NCBI RefSeq assembly: GCF_000420545.1
Contig: NZ_ATVD01000001.1
Span: forward strand, 682,001 to 746,000
DNA from: Arenimonas oryziterrae DSM 21050 = YC6267
GTDB lineage: Bacteria > Pseudomonadota > Gammaproteobacteria > Xanthomonadales > Xanthomonadaceae
Direction of reading: 5' to 3'
DNA: 64,000 nucleotides
Part shown: piece after piece, positions 8,966-17,501 of the stretch
Layout: each line of letters begins with the position of its first letter
Position numbering within the stretch: position 1 is the stretch's first letter
The notes under the pieces: model-generated
What the model was told of the DNA's origin: nothing
Databases searched by the model: none
Seen by the model: the letters and a program-made list of their open reading frames with translations, nothing else
Translations under genes and position numbers: made by a program

Positions 8966-9901
8966 ATGACCATCGCATTCAGCCAGTACTGGCAACTGAC
9001 CAAGCCGCGCGTTGTCGCGCTGATCGTGTTCACCGCGATCATCGGCATGTTTCTTGCCACGCCCGCGCCCGGCCTGCCCTCGTTCCTGCCGCCGTGGCGG
9101 GCGCTGGTGTTCGGCAGTCTCGGCATCTGGCTGGCGGCCGCGTCCGCAGCGGCGATCAATCACCTGCTCGACCAGCGCATCGATGCGCTCATGGCGCGCA
9201 CCTCGCACCGGCCGTTGCCGACCGGCTCGCTGAGTTCGCGCCAGGTGCTGCTGTTCGCGATCGTGCTGGGCAGTGTGTCGATGCTGCTGCTGATCGTGTT
9301 CGTGAACGGCTTGTGCGCGCTGCTGACCTTCGCATCGTTGATTGGCTACGCAATCGTCTATACCGGCTGGCTCAAGCGCGCGACGCCGCAGAACATCGTC
9401 ATCGGCGGTGCCGCCGGCGCGGCGCCGCCCGTGCTGGGCTGGGTCGCAGTGACGACGCATCACTACGAATACGCCCTGCTGCTGTTCCTGATCATCTTCG
9501 TGTGGACGCCGCCGCATTTCTGGGCGCTGGCGATTTTCCGGCGCGAAGACTACGCCCGCGCGATGATCCCGATGCTGCCGGTGACGCACGGCGTGCAATA
9601 CACGCGCTGGCAGATCCTGTTCTACACCGTGCTGCTGGTGTTGGTGACCCTGCTGCCCTGGATCGCCGGCATGAGCGGCGTGTTCTATCTGGGCGGCGCG
9701 CTGGTACTCGGCGCGGTGTTTCTGTACTACGCGATCCGCCTGCTCAAGCCGCCGTCGGAAGCGTTCGCGATGCAGGTGTTCGGCTATTCAATCTGGTATC
9801 TGATGGCGCTGTTCGCTTTCCTGCTGGTCGACCACTGGCTGTTGCCGGGTCTGGCCGGGGCCGCGGCACCGGCCGGAATCGAATTCCAGCCGGTGCGCTG
9901 A
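8966..9901 (+). CDS. ctaB: Protoheme IX farnesyltransferase (heme O synthase)
   Basis: UbiA-family prenyltransferase (311 aa) that adds farnesyl to heme B to give heme O. The first Asp-rich site [20 protein letters not shown] (N65, D69, D73) is complete, and the second region [20 protein letters not shown] is typical of CtaB. Nine or so membrane helices are visible. Together with ctaA it completes heme A synthesis for the oxidase encoded upstream. Confidence 0.97.
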   Translation: MTIAFSQYWQLTKPRVVALIVFTAIIGMFLATPAPGLPSFLPPWRALVFGSLGIWLAAASAAAINHLLDQRIDALMARTSHRPLPTGSLSSRQVLLFAIVLGSVSMLLLIVFVNGLCALLTFASLIGYAIVYTGWLKRATPQNIVIGGAAGAAPPVLGWVAVTTHHYEYALLLFLIIFVWTPPHFWALAIFRREDYARAMIPMLPVTHGVQYTRWQILFYTVLLVLVTLLPWIAGMSGVFYLGGALVLGAVFLYYAIRLLKPPSEAFAMQVFGYSIWYLMALFAFLLVDHWLLPGLAGAAAPAGIEFQPVR

Positions 9902-9917
9902 TCGCCGAAGCGCGCGA

Positions 9918-10979
9918 CTACTTCTTCACCAGCTCCACGCGCCGGTTCTTGCCCCGGCCCGCGTCGTCGTCGTTGCTGGCGACGGGCGAGAGCATGCCGA
10001 CACCGGCCGCTTCCATCTGGGCTCCACGCGCGCCGTACTGGCCAACGAGCGCCGCCACGACGGCGTTCGCGCGCCGCTTGGACAGGTCCAGATTCGCCGC
10101 CTGATTGCCGACGTTGTCGGTGTGGCCGACGATGTAGACCTTCAGCGCGGGATCGGATTTCAGCAGCGCGGCGATCTGTTCCAGCGCCGGGGTCGATTCG
10201 GGCTTGATATCGGTCTTGTTGGTGTCGAAGAAGATGCCGTACAGCGCGATGCGGCCGCTGGCGTTCAACGACTGCGCCATCTCCGCGGCACTGACGGTGA
10301 CCATGCGCTGCTCGCGTGCCTTCGGTTCGATGACCACGACCATCGCGACGGTGTAGTTGTTGAGCGCCTTGCAGTACAGGTCGTCCTCGACCGAGTACAC
10401 AAGCAGGGCGACATGCGCATCGCCGTTCGCGGTCGGCACCTTGAAGGCGACATAGCGCTGCTCGCTGATGTCCATGGTGCTGGCGCAATTGCCATTGGTG
10501 AAGTTCTGCGCCTTCACGCGCTCCTGCGGATACAGTTTCTCCAGCAGGCCCTGCGTGCCGCCGCCGTGATCATTGCCTTGCAGGTCGCCGCCGCAGTCGG
10601 TGTTCTTGCACGAATACAGCGCCGTGCCGCCGGCCGCGCGAATCTCGTCGACGTAATTGCGCACCACTTCCAGCGGCGAACGGCCGTCCGGCACGACGTA
10701 CAGAAGTCGCGTGTAGCGGCCTTCGGCAACGACCTTCTTCTGCGGCTCGAGCACGCGGTTGTTCATGCGGTCGGTCTTGTCGGGCACCGGCTGCAACGTC
10801 GACAGCGGAATCACCAGCTGGTCGAAGGCCTTCTGTTCGTAGTTGACGATGAAGCTGCCCTCGTAGCGCTTGAGGAATGGCAGATCGCGCGCGCCGTCGA
10901 CGTCCTTGTTCGGAACGGTCGCATCGGCCTGGGCCAGGACGGGCAAAAGGCAAAGCAGGGCAAACAGGAAACGACGCAT
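9918..10979 (-). CDS. OmpA-family protein with N-terminal DUF4892-like domain
   Basis: Secreted envelope protein (353 aa). Residues 1-18 are a signal peptide. The central part contains LPFLKRYEGSFIVNYEQ and a C-x4-C pair and looks like DUF4892. Residues about 245-350 form an OmpA-C peptidoglycan-binding domain with VYIVGHTDNVG and LSKRRANAVVAAL. There is no beta-barrel, so it is a periplasmic or outer-membrane-attached protein. It ends 16 bases from convergent ctaB and lies 84 bases downstream of dnaG on the same strand, where rpoD is often found. Confidence 0.88.
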   Translation of the reverse strand: MRRFLFALLCLLPVLAQADATVPNKDVDGARDLPFLKRYEGSFIVNYEQKAFDQLVIPLSTLQPVPDKTDRMNNRVLEPQKKVVAEGRYTRLLYVVPDGRSPLEVVRNYVDEIRAAGGTALYSCKNTDCGGDLQGNDHGGGTQGLLEKLYPQERVKAQNFTNGNCASTMDISEQRYVAFKVPTANGDAHVALLVYSVEDDLYCKALNNYTVAMVVVIEPKAREQRMVTVSAAEMAQSLNASGRIALYGIFFDTNKTDIKPESTPALEQIAALLKSDPALKVYIVGHTDNVGNQAANLDLSKRRANAVVAALVGQYGARGAQMEAAGVGMLSPVASNDDDAGRGKNRRVELVKK

Positions 10980-11063
10980 GGCAGGGCTCCGGACAGTGAC
11001 CCCGGAGACAACGGCAAGCCCGCGATGGGCCGGACACGTCCGGACGTCGTGAACCCACGGAAG

Positions 11064-12794
11064 CTAGCGGCGCGGGGAATGCAGTTCGCGCAGCTCGCTT
11101 TTTTCTGCGGGGGTCAGGCCGGTCATGCCGACCTCGTTGATGCGGGTCTTCAGTTCGTCCTCGCGCTGCTGGCGCGTCTGCCGGTCGAGCTGGGCCAGCG
11201 CGTCCAGGAATTCCTCGCGCCAGTGCGCCTCGTTGCCGGGCAGGGAGTGCACCGCGAGCTTCTGCAAAGCCGCCTGTTCTTCACGCCCGTCGAAATGATC
11301 GAGAATGCCGCCCGTGCCGATGTCCGGACGCTCGCGCACCAGGGCGATCAGTTCCACCAGCAGGGCCACGCCCGGCTGCCGCAGCACGCCGAACAGATAC
11401 GGCGGTTCGATCGCCTGCGCCAGCGCCGGTTGCTGAAGCAACAGCGTGATCGCGGCACGGACGAGGCTTTGTTTGGGCGCCGGCGTCCCCCGGGAGGTGC
11501 GCGCCGGCGGCGGTGACGGTGTCGGCGCGGACGGTGCACGCGCGCCAACGCCGGTGATTTCGGTCAGGCGCTGCTGCATGAGATCGCGGAACGCGCCGTC
11601 GGGCACGTTCGCGAGATAGGGCTTCGCGCGTTCGGCCAGCCGCGCCTTGCCCTCGAGCGAATGCAGGTTCACGTCCTTGGACAGCTCGTTGAAGAAGAAC
11701 TCGCTGAGCGAGGTCGCGTCATGCAGGCGTGCGTCGAAGCCCGCCGCCCCTTCGCTGCGTACGATCGTGTCGGGGTCTTCGCCGTCGGGCAGGAACAGGA
11801 AAAACGCCTGACGCCCGTCGCGCATGCGCGGCAGGATCGATTCGACCGCTTTCCAGGCCGCGCCACGGCCGGCCTTGTCGCCATCGAAACAGAAATACAC
11901 ATCGGCGGCATTACGAAACAGCAGCTCGGCATGATCGGGCGTCGTCGCCGTGCCCAAGGTCGCCACCGCCTGCGTCACGCCGTACTGGAACAGCGCGACC
12001 ACATCCATGTAGCCCTCGACGACGATCAGTCGCGGGATCTTCGCGTGCGCCTGACGTACCTGCCACAGGCCATAGAGTTCGCGGCCCTTGTGGAACAGCG
12101 CGGTCTCGGGCGAATTGAGATACTTCGGGCCGTCGTCCTTTTCCAGCACGCGACCGCCGAATGCGATGACGCGGCCACGGCGATCGAAAATCGGGAACAT
12201 GACGCGGTCGCGGAACTTGTCGTAGACCCGGCCGCTGTCGTTCTTGGACAGCATGCCGCTCTTGTCGAGCAGACGCAGGCGGCGCTCGTCGGTACCGAGC
12301 GCGTCCTTGAGGCCGTTGAATCCTTCCGGCGCATAGCCGATCGCGAAGCGCGCGCAATTCTCGGCATCGACGCCGCGACGCTCCAGATACGCCTGCGCCT
12401 TCGGATTCTGCGCCAGCTGCGTCTGGAAGAATTTCGCCGAGGCATCGAGCGCCGCGTACAGATCGCGGGATTCGCCGTCTTCGTTGCTCGCGCGCGTGTC
12501 ACGCGGGACTTCGACGCCGACACGCTTGGCCAGTTCTTCGACGGCATCGAGAAACTCGAGCCGGTCGTAGTTCATCAGGAAGGAAATGGCGGTGCCGTGC
12601 GCGCCGCAACCGAAGCAGTGATAGAACTGCTTGGTCGGCGACACCGTGAAACTCGGCGAGCGTTCGTCGTGGAAGGGACAACGCGCGGAATACTCGCGCC
12701 CCTGGCGCTTGAGCGGCACGCGCGTGCCGATGATCTCGACGAGGTCGGTCCTCGCGAGCAGGTCATCGATGAAGGCGTCGGAGAGGCGGGCCAT
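11064..12794 (-). CDS. dnaG: DNA primase
   Basis: Replicative primase (576 aa) that makes RNA primers and binds DnaB through its C-terminus. The CHC2 zinc finger is intact (C39, H42, C60, C63). The Toprim domain follows with IVVEGYMDVVALF and YFCFDGDKAGRGAAW. The C-terminal 140 residues are the helicase-binding helical domain. It is the third gene of rpsU-yqeY-dnaG, 42 bases after yqeY, as in the classical macromolecular synthesis operon, though rpoD is not next. Confidence 0.98.
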   Translation of the reverse strand: MARLSDAFIDDLLARTDLVEIIGTRVPLKRQGREYSARCPFHDERSPSFTVSPTKQFYHCFGCGAHGTAISFLMNYDRLEFLDAVEELAKRVGVEVPRDTRASNEDGESRDLYAALDASAKFFQTQLAQNPKAQAYLERRGVDAENCARFAIGYAPEGFNGLKDALGTDERRLRLLDKSGMLSKNDSGRVYDKFRDRVMFPIFDRRGRVIAFGGRVLEKDDGPKYLNSPETALFHKGRELYGLWQVRQAHAKIPRLIVVEGYMDVVALFQYGVTQAVATLGTATTPDHAELLFRNAADVYFCFDGDKAGRGAAWKAVESILPRMRDGRQAFFLFLPDGEDPDTIVRSEGAAGFDARLHDATSLSEFFFNELSKDVNLHSLEGKARLAERAKPYLANVPDGAFRDLMQQRLTEITGVGARAPSAPTPSPPPARTSRGTPAPKQSLVRAAITLLLQQPALAQAIEPPYLFGVLRQPGVALLVELIALVRERPDIGTGGILDHFDGREEQAALQKLAVHSLPGNEAHWREEFLDALAQLDRQTRQQREDELKTRINEVGMTGLTPAEKSELRELHSPRR

Positions 12795-12836
12795 GGACGG
12801 CTAGGATGCCATGCAGCGGCGCCCCGACGGGAAACC

Positions 12837-13283
12837 TCAGCCGGCGAGCTTGGCCTTGACCAGGCCCGACAACGCGCCCATGTCGGCGCGACCGGCGACC
12901 TTCGGCTTGAGCACGGCCATGACCTTGCCCATGTCCTGCGGACCGGTGGCACCGGATTCGGCAATCGAGGCGACAACGGCGGCTTCGACTTCCGCCGTGC
13001 TCATCTGCGCCGGCAGATAGGCCTGGATGACGCTCAGCTCGTAGCGCTCGATGGCAGCGAGATCCTCGCGCGCGGCGGCTTCGAACTGCGAGATCGAATC
13101 CTTGCGCTGCTTGACCGCCTTTTCCAGGATCGCGAGCACGACCGCGTCGTCGGCCTCGATGCGCTCGTCGACTTCGCGCCGCTTGATGTCGGCCTGGACC
13201 AGGCGAATCACGCCCAGGCGATCCTTCTCGCCGGCCTTCATCGCGGTCTTCATGTCTTCAACGAGCTTGGCTTTCAGGGACAT
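12837..13283 (-). CDS. yqeY: GatB/YqeY domain-containing protein
   Basis: A 148-residue YqeY-family protein with the characteristic start MSLKAKLVEDMKTAMKAGEK and the C-terminal segment TGPQDMGKVMAVLKPKVAGR. The domain is shared with the tRNA-binding tail of GatB, so a role in tRNA-dependent amidation or tRNA binding is suggested but unproven. It lies between rpsU and dnaG, the common order in gammaproteobacteria. Confidence 0.95.
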   Translation of the reverse strand: MSLKAKLVEDMKTAMKAGEKDRLGVIRLVQADIKRREVDERIEADDAVVLAILEKAVKQRKDSISQFEAAAREDLAAIERYELSVIQAYLPAQMSTAEVEAAVVASIAESGATGPQDMGKVMAVLKPKVAGRADMGALSGLVKAKLAG

Positions 13284-13366
13284 GATGGGATCTCCGGTGT
13301 TATTTGAAAGTCCGGCCAGGGATGGCCGGGCTCTTCAACAGGGACGTTGATACGCCCAGAAACACG

Positions 13367-13398
13367 AAAAGCCGGCGACGCTTGCGCGCGGCCGGCTT
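13367..13398 (-). terminator. Hairpin after rpsU, possible partial terminator
   Basis: An 8-bp core stem (13391-13398 with 13369-13376, read on the minus strand) with a 14-nt loop is followed by TTTTCG. It lies between rpsU and yqeY and could lower read-through so that S21 is made in excess over YqeY and primase. Confidence 0.7.
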
Positions 13399-13416
13399 CT
13401 CGGCAAACGCAGCGGC

Positions 13417-13632
13417 TCAGTACAGGCGCTGGCGCTTGGTGACGTCGCGCGAGCTGCGACGCAGCTGACGCTTCACCGCGGCGGCGGCCTTGCGCTTGCG
13501 CTCTTGCGTCGGCTTCTCGTAGAACTCGCGCTTGCGGGTCTCGGCCAGAACACCGGCCTTCTCGCAGGTGCGCTTGAAGCGGCGCAGGGCAAACTCGAAC
13601 GGCTCGTTTTCGCGGACTTTGACAGACGGCAT
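13417..13632 (-). CDS. rpsU: 30S ribosomal protein S21
   Basis: A 71-residue basic ribosomal protein, [20 protein letters not shown] to the C-terminal RQRLY, matching bS21 over its whole length. S21 lies near the anti-Shine-Dalgarno region of 16S rRNA and helps initiation. It heads the rpsU-yqeY-dnaG group and is transcribed away from tsaD. Confidence 0.98.
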
Positions 13633-13702
13633 GACAACTCCAAATCGCAGACTTTATTAGTTACAGCTGGCGCCTGGAACCGGACAAACCCGGACGGCGA
13701 GC

Positions 13703-13737
13703 CGCGTATGATACGCGTCTGACCCCGGCGACTGCAA
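13703..13737. promoter_or_regulatory. Overlapping divergent promoters for rpsU and tsaD on a palindromic -10
   Basis: The perfect palindrome CGCGTATGATACGCG (13703-13717) provides a minus-strand -10 TATCAT (13713-13708), with TTGCAG (13737-13732) 18 bases upstream, for rpsU. It also provides a plus-strand -10 TATGAT (13707-13712) for tsaD, with no clear -35. The two -10 boxes share five bases, so polymerase could not occupy both at once. Confidence 0.5.
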
Positions 13738-13791
13738 GCCCGATCCACGATCGGCGGCAGGCCCGGAAACCGAGGGATTCCAAGGAGTTGC

Positions 13792-14805
13792 ATGCGCGTC
13801 CTGGGCATCGAAACCAGCTGCGACGAGACCGGGGTGGCCGTTTACGACACCGAGACGGGCCTGCGCGCGCACGCGCTGTACAGCCAGATCGCCCTGCATG
13901 CCGAATACGGCGGTGTGGTGCCGGAACTGGCTAGCCGCGACCACGTACGCAAGCTGCTGCCCCTGATCCGCCAGACCTTGGGCGAAGCCGGGCTCGATAT
14001 CGCAGACCTGGACGGCGTCGCCTACACGGCCGGCCCCGGCTTGGTCGGCGCCTTGATGGTAGGCGCGGCCGCCGGCCGGGCCCTGGCCTGGTCACTGGAG
14101 GTGCCAGCGATCGGCGTGCATCACATGGAAGGCCATCTGCTCGCCCCCCTGCTCGAAGATCCGTCGCTGCAGCCGCCCTTCGTGGCCCTGCTGGTGTCGG
14201 GCGGGCATACCCAGCTCGTGGCCGTCGAAGCGATCGGCGACTACCGCCTGCTCGGCGAAACCCTGGACGATGCCGCCGGCGAAGCCTTCGACAAGACCGC
14301 CAAACTCATGGGCCTGCCCTACCCCGGCGGCCCGGAGCTGGCGCGCCTGGCCGAATCGGGGCGTCCGGGCCTGTTCAAGTTCTCGCGGCCGATGACCGAC
14401 CGCCCCGGCCTCGACTTCAGCTTTTCCGGACTCAAGACCCAGGTCTTGCTGGCCTGGCAGGCGTCCGATCGCAGCGATCAGACGCGTGCGGACATCGCGC
14501 GCGGTTTCGAGGACGCCGTCGTCGACACGCTCGCGATCAAATGCGAACGCGCGCTCAAGCAGTCCGGTGCGCGAACCCTGGTCATCGCCGGCGGCGTCGG
14601 CGCCAACCTGCGCCTGCGCGCGAAGCTTCAACAGATGACCGGCAAACTCGGCGGCCGCGCCTGTTTTCCGCGCCCGGCCTTCTGCACCGACAACGGCGCG
14701 ATGATCGCCTTCGCCGGCGCCCTGCGCCTGCAGTCCGGGCAGCAGGCCGACGCGACCGTCACCGTGGCGCCACGCTGGGACATGGCAAGCTTGCCGCCGG
14801 TGTAA
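13792..14805 (+). CDS. tsaD: tRNA N6-adenosine threonylcarbamoyltransferase TsaD
   Basis: Transfers threonylcarbamoyl to A37 of ANN-decoding tRNAs (337 aa). The metal motif H-x3-H is seen as HHMEGH (H111, H115), and the ASKHA nucleotide-binding features GIETSCDET at the N-terminus and [11 protein letters not shown] near the C-terminus are intact. A strong AAGGAG site precedes the ATG. It is divergent from rpsU, a widely conserved arrangement. Confidence 0.98.
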   Translation: MRVLGIETSCDETGVAVYDTETGLRAHALYSQIALHAEYGGVVPELASRDHVRKLLPLIRQTLGEAGLDIADLDGVAYTAGPGLVGALMVGAAAGRALAWSLEVPAIGVHHMEGHLLAPLLEDPSLQPPFVALLVSGGHTQLVAVEAIGDYRLLGETLDDAAGEAFDKTAKLMGLPYPGGPELARLAESGRPGLFKFSRPMTDRPGLDFSFSGLKTQVLLAWQASDRSDQTRADIARGFEDAVVDTLAIKCERALKQSGARTLVIAGGVGANLRLRAKLQQMTGKLGGRACFPRPAFCTDNGAMIAFAGALRLQSGQQADATVTVAPRWDMASLPPV

Positions 14806-14814
14806 GGAGAATTC

Positions 14815-15171
14815 ATGGACAAGGTTTTCATCGAGGCGCTGGAAATCGAATGCGTCATCGGCATCTACGACTGGGAGCGCAAGATCCGCCAGCCGATCGT
14901 GCTCGACATCGAGATGGATTCGGATAATCGCAAGCCGGCGGCCAGCGACAACATCGCCGACACGCTCGACTACAAGGCGATCAGCAAACGACTCATCGAC
15001 TTCGTCGGACAATCGGAATTCGGATTGGTGGAAACGCTGGCGGAACGCTGCTGCGCGATCATCCTCGAGGAATTCGCGGTCACGCGCGTGCGCCTGAAGC
15101 TGAGCAAGGTCGGCGCGGTGCGCGGCGCGAAAGCCGTCGGCGTGATCCTCGAACGCACGCGCGCGGCCTGA
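14815..15171 (+). CDS. folB: Dihydroneopterin aldolase
   Basis: Cleaves 7,8-dihydroneopterin to 6-hydroxymethyl-dihydropterin in folate synthesis (118 aa, usual size). Conserved signatures include IECVIGIYDWERKIRQPI, the ADTLDYKAI segment and FGLVETLAE with the substrate-binding Glu. It starts nine bases after tsaD behind an AAGGAG site, and folK, the next enzyme in the pathway, follows 31 bases later. Confidence 0.96.
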   Translation: MDKVFIEALEIECVIGIYDWERKIRQPIVLDIEMDSDNRKPAASDNIADTLDYKAISKRLIDFVGQSEFGLVETLAERCCAIILEEFAVTRVRLKLSKVGAVRGAKAVGVILERTRAA

Positions 15172-15202
15172 TCGCCGCCCAAGCCCGCCGAACGCCCGCC
15201 CG

Positions 15203-15685
15203 ATGCCCCGCGCCTATCTCAGCCTCGGTTCGAACCAGGACGCCGCCCGCCATCTGCGCCGCGCCTTCGCCGAACTGCGCGAGCGCTTCGGCGTCGTACA
15301 GACGTCGCCGGTCTACCGGACGGCCGCGGTCGGATTCGACGGCGACGACTTCCTCAACGCCGCCGCGATCATCGAAACCGACCTGGCGCCGGCGACGCTG
15401 GACGCCTGGCTGCACGCGCTCGAGGATGCGCACGGACGACGTCGCGACGTGCCGCGTTTTTCCGACCGCCCGCTGGACATCGACATCGTTTTCTACGACG
15501 ACCTGATCCTGCGCGGTCCCGGGCACCTGGAAATCCCGCGTCCGGAGCTGCAGCACGCATTCGTGCTCAAACCCCTGGCCGACCTCGCCCCGGACTTTCG
15601 CGATCCGCGTTCGGGCCGAAGCCTGGCCCAGCTGTGGGCCGAGCATCCGGCGCAGGCGTCGCCGCCGGTTGCCGTACCCGACTGA
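15203..15685 (+). CDS. folK: 2-amino-4-hydroxy-6-hydroxymethyldihydropteridine diphosphokinase
   Basis: HPPK (160 aa) transfers pyrophosphate from ATP to hydroxymethyl-dihydropterin, the step after FolB. The N-terminal LSLGSNQ, the NAAAIIET segment and the Mg/ATP motif RDVPRFSDRPLDIDIVFYDD are all present. The final 20 residues are a short extra tail. It belongs to the tsaD-folB-folK run. Confidence 0.96.
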   Translation: MPRAYLSLGSNQDAARHLRRAFAELRERFGVVQTSPVYRTAAVGFDGDDFLNAAAIIETDLAPATLDAWLHALEDAHGRRRDVPRFSDRPLDIDIVFYDDLILRGPGHLEIPRPELQHAFVLKPLADLAPDFRDPRSGRSLAQLWAEHPAQASPPVAVPD

Positions 15686-15717
15686 GCGTCTGCCGGCGCC
15701 GAGGTGACTTCCGGCGC

Positions 15718-15748
15718 TTGCCCCCGGCGGGACGATAGGCGGCATAAT
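15718..15748 (+). promoter_or_regulatory. Candidate promoter for the DUF6159 gene
   Basis: TTGCCC (15718-15723) and CATAAT (15743-15748) are 19 bases apart, a long but usable spacing, 30 bases upstream of the start codon. Confidence 0.35.
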
Positions 15749-15777
15749 CGCGCCGTCATTCACCCGGAGTCGCCACG

Positions 15778-16611
15778 ATGTTCGAGAAGTTCTCCCGCAG
15801 CTGGGAGCTGGTCAAGGCCAGCGCCGCCGTCCTGCGCTCCGACAAGGAGCTGATGCTGTTCCCGATCATCTCCAGCATCGCGACCTTGCTGGTGTTGGCG
15901 ACCTTCGTGATTCCCGCTTTCGCGCTGCGTCTGTTCGACGGCGAAGGCACGCGCGTGTTCGGCATGATCTGGGGCTTCCTGTTCTATTTCTGCCAGTACG
16001 CCGTGATCATCTTCTTCAATTGCGCCCTGGTCGGCGCAGCGATGATCCGCCTCGACGGCGGCAACCCGACGCTGGCCGACGGCTTCGGCATCGCCAAATC
16101 GCGCATCGGCGCGATCCTCGGCTACGCGGCGATCGCCGCGACGGTCGGCATGCTGCTGCAGGCGATGAAAAACAAGGACAACAACTTCCTGGTCCGCCTG
16201 CTCGGCAGCGGTCTGGGTGCGGCCTGGACGCTGGCGACCTTCATGGTCGTGCCGGTGCTGGTCAGCCAGGAGATCGGTCCGATCGATGCGCTCAAGAAGA
16301 GCGTCTCCCTGCTCAAGCAGACCTGGGGCGAGAACGCCATCGGCAACATCGGCATCGGCGCCGCGTTCGGCGTGATCATGTTCGTGGTGATCCTGATCGG
16401 TGCGGTGCTCTCGGTCGGCGCGTTCTCGGTGTCGCCGACGCTGGGCATCATCGTCGCGGTGCTGGCGATCATCAGCGTGCTGATGCTCGGCGTGTACCAA
16501 GCGGCATTGAGCGGCATCTACTCAGCCGCGCTGTACCGTTACGCGACCGACGGCCAGGCTCCGGCCGGCTTCCAGGGCATCGCTCTGCAGAGCGCGTTCC
16601 GCGCGAACTGA
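15778..16611 (+). CDS. DUF6159 family integral membrane protein
   Basis: A 277-residue membrane protein starting MFEKFSRSWELVKASAAVLR, with about five or six hydrophobic helices (for example 25-47, 63-88, 112-125, 142-158, 195-235). The short amphipathic lead before the first helix and the segment SLLKQTWGENAIGN are typical of DUF6159. No catalytic motif is visible and function is unknown. It has its own likely promoter and a CGGAG ribosome site. Confidence 0.85.
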   Translation: MFEKFSRSWELVKASAAVLRSDKELMLFPIISSIATLLVLATFVIPAFALRLFDGEGTRVFGMIWGFLFYFCQYAVIIFFNCALVGAAMIRLDGGNPTLADGFGIAKSRIGAILGYAAIAATVGMLLQAMKNKDNNFLVRLLGSGLGAAWTLATFMVVPVLVSQEIGPIDALKKSVSLLKQTWGENAIGNIGIGAAFGVIMFVVILIGAVLSVGAFSVSPTLGIIVAVLAIISVLMLGVYQAALSGIYSAALYRYATDGQAPAGFQGIALQSAFRAN

Positions 16612-16628
16612 TCGCGTTCGGCAAACCC

Positions 16629-16662
16629 GGTCGTGGCGGCGGCGAGACGGCCCGCCACGACC
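16629..16662. other. Long perfect hairpin between convergent DUF6159 and pteridine reductase genes
   Basis: An 11-bp perfect stem (16629-16639 with 16652-16662) with a 12-nt loop sits in the 81-base convergent gap. There is no T-run on either side. It probably ends or protects both 3' ends (inference). Confidence 0.45.
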
Positions 16663-16692
16663 CCATGAATCCGGGCACAAGGCGCCCGCGGC

Positions 16693-17433
16693 TCATATCG
16701 CCAGCACGCGCCCGCCGTCGACACGGATGATCTGTCCGGTGGTGTAGCGCGCATCGATCAACAACCAGCGAACCGCTTCGGCCACGTCGTCGGGACTGCC
16801 GCTGCGCTGCAAGGCGGTATTGGCGATCAGGGTTTGTTGATCGGCATAGGCCTTGCCTGCTTCAGGCCAGAGCACGGCGCCCGGCGCGACGCCGTTGACG
16901 CGCACCTCCGGCCCGAGCTCGCGCGCGAGCGACAAGGTCATCATCGCCAGGGCCGCCTTGGCCATGCAGTAGATCGTGTGTTCCTTCAGCGGACGCTCGG
17001 CATAGATATCGACGAGGTTGACGATGGCGCCGCCGGCCGCTTTCAGATGCGGCGCCGCCGCCTGCGAAAGAAAGAATGGCGCGCGGGCATTGGACGCAAA
17101 CAGCGCATCCCACATCGCCGGCGTCGCCGTGCCCACGGGCGTGGGCGTGAACGCGCTCGCGTTGTTGACCAGGGCATCGAGGCGGCCGAAGCGGCCGATC
17201 ACCTGCGCGATCATCTCGGGCAGGCGGTCGAAATGCGCCAGTTCCGCCTGCAGCACCAGGGTGCTGCCCGGGCGGGACAATTCCAGGTCGGCCTGCAATG
17301 CCGCGGCCTCGACCCCGGATTGGCGGTGATGGATCGCCAGGTCGTAGCCGGCGCCATGCAGGACGCGCGCGATGGTCGCGCCCACGCGCCGCGCAGCGCC
17401 GGTGACGAGGACAACGGGACGTGTTTCGGACAT
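16693..17433 (-). CDS. Pteridine reductase (short-chain dehydrogenase)
   Basis: A 246-residue SDR enzyme with the TGAARRVG nucleotide motif (TGxxxRxG) found in PTR1/FolM-type pteridine reductases. The Arg residues favour NADPH. The catalytic part is VDIYAERPLKEHTIYCMAKA, with Asp, Tyr and Lys placed as in PTR1, where Asp replaces the usual SDR Ser. NNASAF is present. It likely reduces dihydropterins or dihydrofolate. GGGAGG precedes the start. Its location beside folB-folK fits a folate/pterin role. Confidence 0.9.
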   Translation of the reverse strand: MSETRPVVLVTGAARRVGATIARVLHGAGYDLAIHHRQSGVEAAALQADLELSRPGSTLVLQAELAHFDRLPEMIAQVIGRFGRLDALVNNASAFTPTPVGTATPAMWDALFASNARAPFFLSQAAAPHLKAAGGAIVNLVDIYAERPLKEHTIYCMAKAALAMMTLSLARELGPEVRVNGVAPGAVLWPEAGKAYADQQTLIANTALQRSGSPDDVAEAVRWLLIDARYTTGQIIRVDGGRVLAI

Positions 17434-17501
17434 GCGGCCTCCCGGGCGGCACCTGCCGTGGACGACGGCAAAGCCGGTATCCTGCGCGTTGTCCGATCAA
17501 G

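Noticed and set aside
15220-15240. GGTTCGAACC, which resembles a tRNA T-loop
   Set aside because: It encodes the LGSNQ motif of FolK, and no cloverleaf can be built around it.
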